Source of the DNA: Symbiodinium natans
Taxonomy: Eukaryota > Sar > Dinophyceae > Suessiales > Symbiodiniaceae
Length of the DNA: 64,000 nucleotides
Direction of reading: 5' to 3'
Assembly: GCA_905221605.1 (NCBI GenBank)
Contig: CAJNDS010000435.1
Location: forward strand, 38,501-102,500
Shown: one piece after another, positions 54,474 to 64,000 of the stretch
How the letters are laid out: every line of letters begins with the position of its first letter
How positions within the stretch are numbered: position 1 is the stretch's first letter
Program-made: the position numbers and the translations under genes
The notes under the pieces: generated by a model
The model's database searches: none
What the model was told of the DNA's origin: nothing
The model's input: the letters and a program-made list of their open reading frames with translations, nothing else

Positions 54474-57400
54474 GAGATTTGTCTCAGAGGCAGACATCGC
54501 AGCACTTGAAAAAGAGATGGAAAGAGCGATGCGAACTTGTGAACTGCCATTGTGTGTAGGCGAGGGCAAACACATGCAGGCGACTTGTAGATGGGAACCA
54601 AAGCAGATGGACTTTTTAATCTTGCGTGTTGCCACTGAGTCTTTACATTGATGTTGCCCTGTTCAAGTGTAAGAACGGTGGGTAGAAACATGCGTCATTA
54701 CATATGCTTGTTTCAGCACTCGAACACAATAAAGACTTTTTCAATAAGAGACCTGGTCCCTCTGATGTTCGTGCTATTTGCATTGAGTAAGGGCAACGCA
54801 GTTTTTGATCCAAGATTATATCGGGAATTTGCCATGGAGTTGCCATGGAGCTGGTCACAACCAAGGCCGATTCATGGAAACAGGGTGGTGACAATACCGG
54901 TGGGATTTCGAGTTGTTGTATGTGCTTGTGACGATGTATAATTAATATTGATGTACATGTATGTGTATATATACGTAGATGTAAACGTAGGTGTGCAGGC
55001 CTTTGTCCTAATCCAGGCATGTGAAAACATATTACGTCATATGTGTACATATATACATAGACTTTTTCATTTTCGTTGCAGGCTGTTCCGCCGGTTCACG
55101 CCTTGGATGCATCATTGCAGGGCAAATTGAAGGCTGGTGCTGGATGCCATCTGGCCATCTGTACCTGGGCAATGTGTTCTGTTTTCGACATGCTAGTTCT
55201 AGAGGTTTTTTGACAAGTAGATGTTTCATTTAGATGTCGTGTTGTTGTAAATTCATCATGAGTCCGGAGGCGACGGTACCGGCAGTGTCGTCGAGCTGCG
55301 CCCACCAATTGCGCCAAAACCCAAGAATATAGAAGCGGCTTGAGCAAGGCTGTAACTTACTTTCGGGTATTCCCCTGAGGCCGGCAACAAGCCCAGTTGC
55401 CTCACGCTGCCCCTGTACCAGACCTACCAAGGAACACATTTCTTGTGACAAAGTTTGATGCATTTAGTGTGTCTGTTCTTCCAAGGGTGCTTCTCCCACA
55501 AGTCTTCCGGAGGCATGATGGAACAGTCTCATCGTCTGTTGCTTTGTGGTGCCCATGTCTTTAGCGTGCGCTTGTGCTGGTACTTACAAGTTTCTTGCAC
55601 ATGATGCGAGCAATGCACGTCTGCAGGTAACCAAAGGCCAAAATGGACTCTATGCATCAAGCTTGGCTCGCCAAGGCATCAAGTTCTGTGATGACTCATT
55701 GCCTCCTTCAGGAGCTGGCCCGAAAGCTGAGCGAGAAAGTCTTGGGCCAAGCACGTGCTGCCAGACAAGGGCAAGTTGGTTAGCAGCTCCGACAGCAATG
55801 CAGTACGTGCGTCTTGCCATGTCGCAAATGTTCCAATCTGAGTTGACGCCTGGACGAGTTAGTTTCAATTCTGAGGTTTCCGTTCTGAGGCTCATCAGCT
55901 CCAAAGGCTCCTTCAATTCTACTCTAAGGCACAGGATATCCATGTCCAAGGTCGCGCAGGGGCTGCAGTTCGAGATTCGTGGGCCTCCCTAATTCCCAGA
56001 CACCTACATTCACACCTACCTCCAAAATTCAGTCCACCAGAGCTTGTAGGTGCTCCGCTCAACTGTAATAAAGGGAATCTGGAGTTTTCGATCCGAACAA
56101 ACATCATCTGGAACACCCGCAAAACATCCTAGAATCGGAGCTGTAGCTTGACAAACAGGCCCCAGGTTGATGCACAGGGGTGCTGCTCCGGAACGCCAGT
56201 ATCCTGCCCAAGGAAGGCATAGCCCCAGAAAAAGGCGAAGAACAAGACCTTCTTTTGGGGCTTTGGGGAGAGGAGGGAAGGGAAACCAGTAGACCGCTAT
56301 GGGAACCTCTGACGCCGCGGTCGCCACGGCGAGAGTTGACAGTATCCAGAAGATTGTTCTGGGCCATCTGCATTCAAGCTTGAGGTCAGCCAGCTGGAGG
56401 ACGATGGAACTACAGTTGCATGCTAGAGCTACTAGAGGCTCACTTTGCCATGGAGGATCAAGTCTTGCAGCTGCGAGAAGAGCGTGATGTGTGACTGCCC
56501 GAGAGCACAAAAAGGGTTGATGTCGCTTAGACGGCCAGTTTGGCTATGTGAGGCTGACAGCTGAAAATGGCGTCATTTCTGAGCACATCCTTGCATTGCA
56601 GAAGGACTATGTTTTCAGCAAACCCTGAAGTCGGAACAAGTTTCCGCTCTGTTGGGCAGGAAAATAGCCTCCTTCATCAGACGGGCTTGCTCCAGACTTA
56701 CAATCTTGACACATCTTGACACATCTTGACACGTTTGCTGGCTCCATCCATGGCTTCATGGGCTGATGAGAAACAATGTTCAGCTTGGCCACAAGGTCTT
56801 CGAGCGCGGAACACACGCGCTTGATGCAGGCTCCTGCGTGGTGTTGAAAATAAAATAAATGCATAGGTTTTTGCATCAGGCTCACGAGGGTGCCACCAGC
56901 GAGGCGGCTTCATTGTTGCACAGAAGATGCGAAGTGAAACGTGACCGCGCTCTTGTCAGGCGGCGTCCCTTCAGCAAGAGCTCAAGGCATTTGTGGTGCA
57001 ATTTGGGGCCCGTTGCAGTCGACTGGTGCACCAAAACAGTTGCAGCAGGCTATATTGGAAGAGCGGGCTGTTCTTCGTTCTTCAATTGATGCTTTGAAAG
57101 CCGACAATGCCCAGTCGGTCACTCGGGTCAGAAGCGAAGGATCTGTTTCCAAAAGTGCTTCTATGATTTTGTCAGGCTTCAACATTCTGTCCGAGGTGCG
57201 GCACGAAGGGACACGTTGGCCCAGATGTATGCCCCAGACCATCACAGAATAGGGTCAGGAGAGCCCGCTAGCGAGAAACAGACTGCGAAGAGGAGCTGCA
57301 GGCCTCATGGCTGAAAGAAGCGGACCCACAGACAGGGTTGGGCCCTTTGGCGTTTTGCTTGCGATCAACCCGTTTGCGACGAGCTTTCTTGCATGACATG

Positions 57401-60400
57401 CCACTATCCTCAATCCACGACAAAGCGTATGGAACAAGAGGCCGCGACAAGGGTATGCATTGGAGGACGGGGCGACACCGCGACAACACCAATGTCGGAT
57501 CCTGCCATATCACAAACTATATACAGGGCATTGGATGATAGGGCTGCCAGCACGCTGGGTTGCTGAATCTATTAACTTGGCTTGGGTCCCATTTATACTG
57601 CACAACGCTTCGAGCGTTCTGCATTTCTGAAGCTCAGCCCCTGTCAAATATGACCTCACACCCACGACTCCATCTGCTCGCGATCACCAATATGCAGCGT
57701 CAAGGCTGTTATGTAGATTAGGTCCGTTTGTTCAGGGCTGCCGTCCGAAGCCTGCCAACATCACATGAATCACATGTGTGAAGATGTGTGAAGTAGTCCA
57801 CCAAACTTAGCAAGGTGGTTAAAGGAGTGGCTCTCTGGCAAAACTCACGAAGCCTTGAGCCGTGGTCCCGTTGCACACGCTCGCGCTGCCCACCCTTCCG
57901 AGGCTCTCAAATTGGAGGGCCGGGAATGACAGTGCACGCCCCTGCAAGCCGGGTTGACGGCTTTAGTGCAGCGCGGTCCCAGTGCCATTTTCCAGCTCCA
58001 TGCCATTCTCAAGTTCCTGCAGTCAGGCCATCATGTACTTCTCCTCCCGAGAATGCAGCATTTGTCCACACACGCGTGCAGTGGTTCCACTCGAGTTGCT
58101 AACTATCCGACACACCTTCATGGTTTCAAGTTTTAGCTTTGCAATCGGTCATGCCGGCAGGCCTAGAAACATCACTGGCTGCGGTACGTGGAGACCTTGA
58201 ACAGCGGACCAGCAAACATGCCGCCAGCTCAGTGTGCTCAAGTTTCATGGAAATGTGGTTGACGTTCGGATGGACTCCTGTGTTCGGTCTATCTTTGCAG
58301 CATCCGTCCTTTCCAGGGCACAATGGAGGAGCACATTGCAGGCAACCGATTGGTTTTAAGATTGTTGTGAGTTGGAAGTGACCCATGCCGTTGCAAAATG
58401 GGGTTGGCTCCAGGTCTACACAAGCAGCTTGAGACGGTGCTTGCAGAGAAGGTGCCACTGCCATACGGTTGTTGGCATGTCTTGTCGTCACGCTGTAGAC
58501 AGGTAAAGGCGGAGGGCCTCATCAGCAGTCAGCACGTGAGTGCCTCAAGACGTTGAGACCGCGTGCTTTCAGCATCGCTTTCTCAACAACGGTGCCTGCG
58601 AGCTAGCTTCGAGATGGTGAGATCTGATTGTGCATTGGGCCTAGCAATGAATGACAAGATATTGGGAAGATGCTGGAGAAGCCTGCTTGCTTGCGTTGAC
58701 ATGTGAGCAACATGGTCTTGTTCTGAGCCCACGCCGAATCGCAGAAAACTTCCAGAATCTGCTCCGCTCTCCACCCGGTTACAGTTCAAAACATGAAGCT
58801 CACACGACGAGGTTGAGATCCTCCGACTTCACGACCTTCACGATGAATTACTTTCTGAAAAGGCCATTCAAAGAATTGCTGAAGCATAGTGGCATAGTGG
58901 CGATTTGATTCTTGAGTCTCTTGTCAGCAGGCACGTGGCCAAGCTTTGAGCCAAAAGTTGGAGACATGTGAGGCGGAACTGTCTCGCTCGAAGAAGGACA
59001 GGCTGAGGCAGTCGGAGTCCATTGTCATGGTGGTTGGTGGCCGTTGTGTGCTTGCTTGCGGGACTGAAAAAGGAGAAAGCTGCACTTGACCACGTGGTCA
59101 GTTCGTTGCGACCTTTGTCTTTACACCTTCAATGTATGTTGACTCGCACATGTCTATGTACTTGTAAATTGAATCCAGGTTGCATGTGGATTGTGCACAC
59201 ATGCGAACGCAGCGAGATTCTGCCTTGGCAGAGGTGGCGAATTGCAATTACGAATATTTTATGTGGGTATGCTTGCCATGCTGCAGGTACCACACTTGAA
59301 ATCGTCCCTGCAACAGCAAGATGTACTGATGAAGGATTTGGAGAACCAGGCTCGCGCTGATAGAGGACTTCGCTTTAGGTCCTTTAGGTCTGGTGAGTAC
59401 CGCAGTCAACAGTCTTCTTTGCGTTTGCTATACTTCGTTGCTGCCTCATCTACAGGTGACGGTGTTGCAGCAGCAACTGCAGGGCAGCAAGGATACCAAC
59501 GGAAGGGTGGATCAAGAGGAGCTGCATTCGTGTTTTGTAGTGGATGTTTTGATCTTGACCGTCTTTGCCGGAATGCTTTGGTCAAACTTTCGAGGCAAAA
59601 CGTCTTGCATTCGCACTGGACAGATCGCGGGAAGATGGGGCTCGTCACGAGCAGGCTGCAAGATACTAGCGCGTACCTTTTATGTCAAGTGTCGTGTGCA
59701 GTCGGTCACGTGACGGTTGCAGGTTGCACTGGGGCTTCGTGTGGAGCGGGCAAGACTGGTTGAGGCACTTCGTTGTACGCTTTGATCCTCAGCCCTTTTC
59801 TCGGCTCTTTGTCCACATTCAGGCGCTGGAAAGACTGCGGCGCGGCAAGGTGCAGGGTTCTGCTGGGGCATAGGGGCCGAGCAGGGGGAGACAGCTTGGG
59901 CACATTAAGAAAATATTGGCACAAATCTGGATACTCTTGGAGGCAGAAAGTGATCTGCGAGCCTCAGCATCAGCTAGCGATCATGGGCTATTGCAGGCAG
60001 GGCCCAGGGCCTTTTGCAGTCAAGTGTCGACAGTTCTGCCTTCGTTTGCAAATCTGAAAATTTTCATCAAACAACTCAGGCACACGTCGAACAAATCGTT
60101 GCTGAGCGTGAGCAGCTGTGGGACTCTTGCACGACTCGCATGTTGCAAGAGGTGATGGCACTGTGGTGTTGTTGTTGCTGTTGTTGCCTCTTCTGAGGCA
60201 GCTCCAGCTTCACCAAGCAACATCAGATTCCTCCGCTATCAGGAGAATTTTTATCATATGTCATATAGAGTTTCCTCTTTGCATTGGCGGACACTGCTTA
60301 ATCTTCTTTGGTCTGGAAGGAGTCGTTTGGCAGGTCTTGAGCAGATGGTATGCGACTCAGACTTGGCTTATAGGAGATCGCACAGGTCGCACCGTCATGA

Positions 60401-63400
60401 AGCATCATGAAGCTATGGCCAGGTCGTTGACTCATGACAGGCATGCTTCATGCTGCTACACGCTGCGCCAAAGCTGTCTCTAGGTGCAGGCATATGCCGA
60501 CGAGTCCTCTGCCCTGCAGCAGAAGGCAACAAGCTGTTCTCAGCATGGCTTGATGATGTCCATAGGCAACCCCCCCGGCCCGAACCGCTTCGGGAAGAAT
60601 GTTGCTTGGTGGTTTGGTGGAAGCCTTATTGTTCCTGGATCACTTGGGTCAAACCCCCGTCGATAAGGGCACTCCGCCAATCTCCGCCAGTTCTGTGGTG
60701 GTGGAATAACCTTAACGCTAACGCGCCCTCGCCTCAGCGCCGCGACTCTTGCCCACCGTACAGCAAGGCAGAGTCGCCTGCGCCAACTGAACACCTTGCA
60801 ATGTGGACACTCACGCTTCCAGACCTCCGCTCAGAACCACAATCCTCTACACGGGACATGATGAATCAGGGGGACCACTCCGCCAGTCCTTGGGCGGTCC
60901 GCAAGAGCTCTGCTTTACAGGGCATCCAAGGCATCGGGGGTCGACAGGACACACTGTTTTCTTGTTTTAGCGTGAAGAAGCTCTCTCCCTCGCGTCGCTG
61001 TTGTCGCTGTTGTCGCTGTTGTCGCTGGTGTCGCTGTTGACCAAACAAACGTTGGGCAGGAGGGTCCAACTTTGCAAGCAGCAATATCATCTGGCGTACA
61101 TGAAACAGGCAACATCAGGCAACAAGGGACAAGCTTCCCCGACTCTCCTCCTCCATCCGTGCTCGTTGTGCTGCCTTGTCAGTGTCCTCCGCCTTCTTCG
61201 TTGACAGTGCAAGAATACAGCAGTCACCGCTCGAGCCATGCGTCCACAGAGAAGGAGGCACATCGGACCCGATCACTTTTATCTGCTTCCGAAGCCATAA
61301 GACCTTGCAGGAATGCAAGTTTTTCGAGACAGCTGGAGACTAGTGAGGAACTGATGGAAGGAAAAAGGACGGCGTGTGCGGCGTGTCAACTAGCACATCT
61401 CCCATTTGTTGGAAACCCAAGGGATTGAGCAGCCAGAATTTGCAGTTCATTTTGCACTGGCGGAAGCAAAGCAGCTTCGAAGTTGCTTGGAGGTTTCCTT
61501 TTTGCAAGATGAGAAGGTGCGCCGCAAAGCGTAGATGCTGTCAGTACCAAAGTGTGCGTGAGTGGTCGGTTGTGAGCATTGCTCTGATCGCAGCGAAGTG
61601 TTGCGAGAGGCGGCGTTGCAAGAGAAGTTGGAGGTGACACACGCGGCGAGAAGCCCCGAGAGAAATTCGATTCAGCGAGGGCCTCATGCTTCGTGACTTG
61701 TGGCATTTCAGTCGCCCTTGAGCCCACATGTGCGTTCACAAAGTTTGGTTGTGAGTTTGTTCAAGCGCTGTTAATGTACTGGGGTGTTTGTGGTTCCATA
61801 CGTTTCTTGCAGTAGGAACGGTGCACTTGAAGGGCGCTTCAAAGCCAGCGTAGCTGAGTTTTTCACTAGTTCTCATCGTGTCGGTCAAGAGAGAGGCTTG
61901 GCGGCGCACGCTTATTAACATGTCAAAGGCTGTCCTGTCCCGAACTCTGGGTGTTGGCAACACTGGGTCTCACAATTGTTTATGTGTCGCTCTTGAGCGA
62001 GTAAACTCTCCAATTTTAATCAACTCGATTCCTAAGGGTCCACATTTGCAGGCTTTCGAGAATTTGACGTCACGCATTTTAGCACTGTTGGATCTATTGG
62101 CTTTCGCTTCTTCCATGCCGTCCGGACAGATGTTCGGGTTGAGGCAGGTCGTGTTGGGTTATTGTCGAATGCCGTTTTGACTTTGCCACGAGGACAAACA
62201 GAAAGCGTGGCTTTGAATGCCTTCAGTCGTGCGCAGCAGAGTGCGATGCAGGGCTGGATCGCAGGGATGGGCACTCTGAGCAGCGAGCATTGTGTGAGCA
62301 TTGCGCTAGCACGTGTCCGGGACTTCTTTGTTTCACCGTATGGACCACGGGGCTATGCGCTGAAGGTTCGCTTTCAGTTTTCCCATTCGGACAAGTCTCG
62401 TGTCCAAGCTATGCGCATGCTAGGTCTATGCAGGAACAATGGTGCAGGTCGAAACAGCGAAAGAACAAAGCCCCCTGTTTTGCTTGCATCTTTCGCGAAT
62501 GGAAGCAGCAACGGTGTCCGTTTCATGGCAGTGCTGCCTGGCTCGAGCTTCATGGCGCGGCATTGCCTGCCTGCGGTTTCTTCAGGCATGGCGCACGGGC
62601 TGCAAAGGCCTGCCAGCCTGCCATTCGACTCGTACCTGATCGTTTCAACAGCCGTGTGTCCCTGTGAATGTGCTGCAGTGCTGGAGCATGAATCGCAGAT
62701 TCCTTGGTCCAGAGGTGTTTCAAGCCCGGCAGCCTTGTGGCCATAACGTTGCTTCTAGCCACCCGCCGATAATGCAACAGAATGATGCAGAATATGAAGC
62801 CCACTGCACAAACGATACTGGCGCCATAGCCTTTGCACTTTGCGCGCTTCCTGTAACTTAGGTTAGCCTGCAGTGCCGATGGCCAAATTTTACGGCTGGG
62901 CGATCAGCCAGCAGGCCTTTGCGGCATACTGTGATCAACAAAAGCCATGGATGGTCTGCTTGAAGGAGTAGCTCTAGTCAACTGGTTGACTGGAGATGGC
63001 AGCCCTATGCTGGAGCCTTTCTGTGAATGCATGTGAATGTCAAACGTACCCTGTAATGCTGTTGGACGACAAAACTGAGGCGCGTGGGCAACATCTGGCA
63101 ATGAGACTGGGTCCTGGTGGTGGCTCTGATCCGGTGCGCCATCGAAGAATCACGAGGCTTGTTCAGCGGTTGTGTTTGCGCGCTGTGCCAGGTCAACAAC
63201 GTTTCGCCTGAGATGGCAGCCGCTGGCCGCAAATATGCTCAGAAGTACGAGGTTGGGTTGCGCCTTGCAGAAGTCGGCATTAGATGCACGTGAATGTTCT
63301 TTGTTTTGCATTGTTCCAACTGTTCAGGACATCCTGTTGGCTGGACGGAAGGTATGGCAAGAGATGCTAAAGCGGGATGAGGTCATTCATGGCTTTTGTT

Positions 63401-63986
63401 CGGCATCGAATGTGACCTTTTTCTTCTTTTGCTTGCAGAGGTTCCAAAGAAGATCTACTTCATTGGTACAAACGGCAACTCAGGAGCCACCGGGGTTGAC
63501 AGCGCGAGTAAGCGATGAGCCCATGAAGCCAGTTGCGTGAAGGCGACATGGTTGCAGAAGCCTTGATGGATGCTCTGGCGCCGGAAGCCCGGAAGTAGTG
63601 CCATGTCGATCTGTGAGTTTGTGATTGTGCCTAGGTATGTCCAAGCTCCCGATGGAACTCTCTTCTTGCGTAGAAAGCTCAACCGGCCTAAGTTATTCTG
63701 AACGCACGTTTCTCAGCGTGGCTTTGGAGTCTCCATTGCCAGACCTGGGCTCGAGTACCCGAAGCTGAAATACTTCCTCTTGAATTCCGACAAGCAGGTG
63801 CTTTCCGAGCGTAGCCTGGCTATGCCGGCGATTGTATGTGCGATTCTTTCTGCTTGGACCACTCTTCAGCAGTTCCCCAAGATGTACCAGTTTCGCCCTG
63901 GCGAGTTGGCAGCTAAAGCTCCAAAATCGGCAGTGGACTTGTACATGGAGGATGAGAAGGCTTGGAGAGTTTTGGAGAAGAAATGA
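54474..63986 (+). CDS. Multi-exon coiled-coil host gene (partial model)
   Basis: Many short plus-strand exons, most after a pyrimidine-AG acceptor and coding heptad-rich helix. Best pieces: 54475-54555 RFVSEADIAALEKEMERAMR; 55712-55770 ELARKLSEKVLGQARAARQ; 56415-56486 LELLEAHFAMEDQVLQLREE; 57030-57150 QQAILEERAVLRSSIDALKA; 58931-59027 QALSQKLETCEAELSRSKKD; 59287-59373 LKSSLQQQDVLMKDLENQAR; 59456-59530 VTVLQQQLQGSKDTNGRVDQ; 59823-59849 ALERLRRGK; 60079-60151 AHVEQIVAEREQLWDSCTTR; 60484-60524 VQAYADESSALQQK; 61311-61369 SFSRQLETSEELMEGKR; 61427-61516 FALAEAKQLRSCLEVSFLQD; 61594-61633 EVLREAALQEKLE; 62053-62107 FENLTSRILALLDLL; 63189-63278 SPEMAAAGRKYAQKYEVGLR; 63328-63381 DILLAGRKVWQEMLKRDE. 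Introns are about 50-1300 bp. Likely a long structural or tethering protein; function unknown. The 5' end is not defined. Confidence 0.55.
60994..61040 (+). repeat. CGCTGTTGT microsatellite
   Basis: Five TGTCGCTGT units inside an intron of the coiled-coil gene. A GTTGTTGCT run at 60165-60187 is similar. Confidence 0.85.
63439..63510 (+). CDS. Penultimate-region exon of the coiled-coil gene
   Basis: After GCTTGCAG, the reading VPKKIYFIGTNGNSGATGVD leaves the coiled-coil style and looks globular. A further exon-like piece, APDGTLFLRRKLNRPK, lies at about 63634-63683. Confidence 0.45.
63717..63986 (+). CDS. Terminal exon of the coiled-coil gene
   Basis: Acceptor TTTCTCAG at 63716, then 89 codons to TGA: GFGVSIARPGLEYPKLKYFL ... 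MPAIVCAILSAWTTLQQFPK ... YMEDEKAWRVLEKK. A compact, non-coiled C-terminal domain; family not recognised. The phase fits an intact C-terminus. Confidence 0.55.
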   Translation, partial: RGFGVSIARPGLEYPKLKYFLLNSDKQVLSERSLAMPAIVCAILSAWTTLQQFPKMYQFRPGELAAKAPKSAVDLYMEDEKAWRVLEKK

Positions 63987-64000
63987 ATGGAAGCAACAGT

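Noticed and set aside
54183-54651. GEE/RRG- and Ser/Pro-rich ORFs
   Set aside because: Purine microsatellite, except the exon-like end after 54474.
1-64000. tRNA, rRNA, SL RNA genes and CRISPR arrays
   Set aside because: No T-arm signature, rRNA core, full SL sequence or spaced identical repeats were found by reading.

Overview
The window looks like nuclear DNA of a core dinoflagellate (Symbiodiniaceae/Suessiales-like; genus not resolved). The strongest clue is a 14-nt match to the 3' part of the dinoflagellate spliced leader (SL) at 11051-11064, fused to a retroelement at what looks like a trans-splice acceptor. Other clues are an intronless 26S proteasome gene, retroelement ORFs with cytosine-methyltransferase-like domains, TTTAGGG-type telomeric repeats, and large amounts of simple and palindromic repeats. 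No rRNA, tRNA, SL RNA or CRISPR locus was found.

Layout. (1) 81-640 and 11588-11945, minus strand: exons of a thrombospondin type-1 (TSP1) repeat gene. Between them, 781-11456 has a GGATCAAA-type terminal inverted repeat and a 9-bp target duplication, and carries a tyrosine-recombinase retroelement of the DIRS/PAT/Ngaro kind (2234-11316) with split direct repeats. (2) 11.9-19.1 kb: mostly unassigned, with one clear host gene, proteasome ATPase RPT3 (14599-15783, minus), and an AT-rich island near 17.75-18.4 kb. (3) 19141-24810, minus: a second, partly deleted DIRS-like element (gag, methyltransferase-RT-RNase H) next to a scrap of a third. (4) 25.3-28.9 kb: repeats, including a 1408-bp tandem duplication with a GTGTGC array, G-run/C-run hairpins and AT microsatellite. 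(5) 28875-40086: an apparently complete Ty1/copia element with matching 377-bp LTRs, a 5-bp target duplication, and gag and pol ORFs. (6) 40.3-48.5 kb, plus strand: a cluster of uncharacterised ORFs full of tiny hairpins of the form GCCT-GNRA-AGGC, GCCA-GNRA-TGGC and GCTC-GNRA-GAGC, read in all three frames, with a telomere-like satellite in the middle. (7) 48.9-52.5 kb: unresolved minus-strand coding potential. (8) 52892-53928, minus: a ubiquitin-specific-protease-like gene with a frame break and a lost catalytic His. (9) 54474-63986, plus: a host gene of many short exons coding mostly coiled coil.

Three points stand out. First, the strand-biased GNRA mini-hairpins spread through coding and non-coding DNA at 40.3-48.5 kb. 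Second, two unrelated retroelement classes (DIRS-like and copia) both carry a 2-oxoglutarate/Fe(II)-dioxygenase-like domain, and the DIRS-like elements also carry a cytosine-C5-methyltransferase-like domain. Third, gag and pol of both DIRS-like elements lie in the same frame, separated by one UGA. All calls come from reading the sequence; no database search was run.
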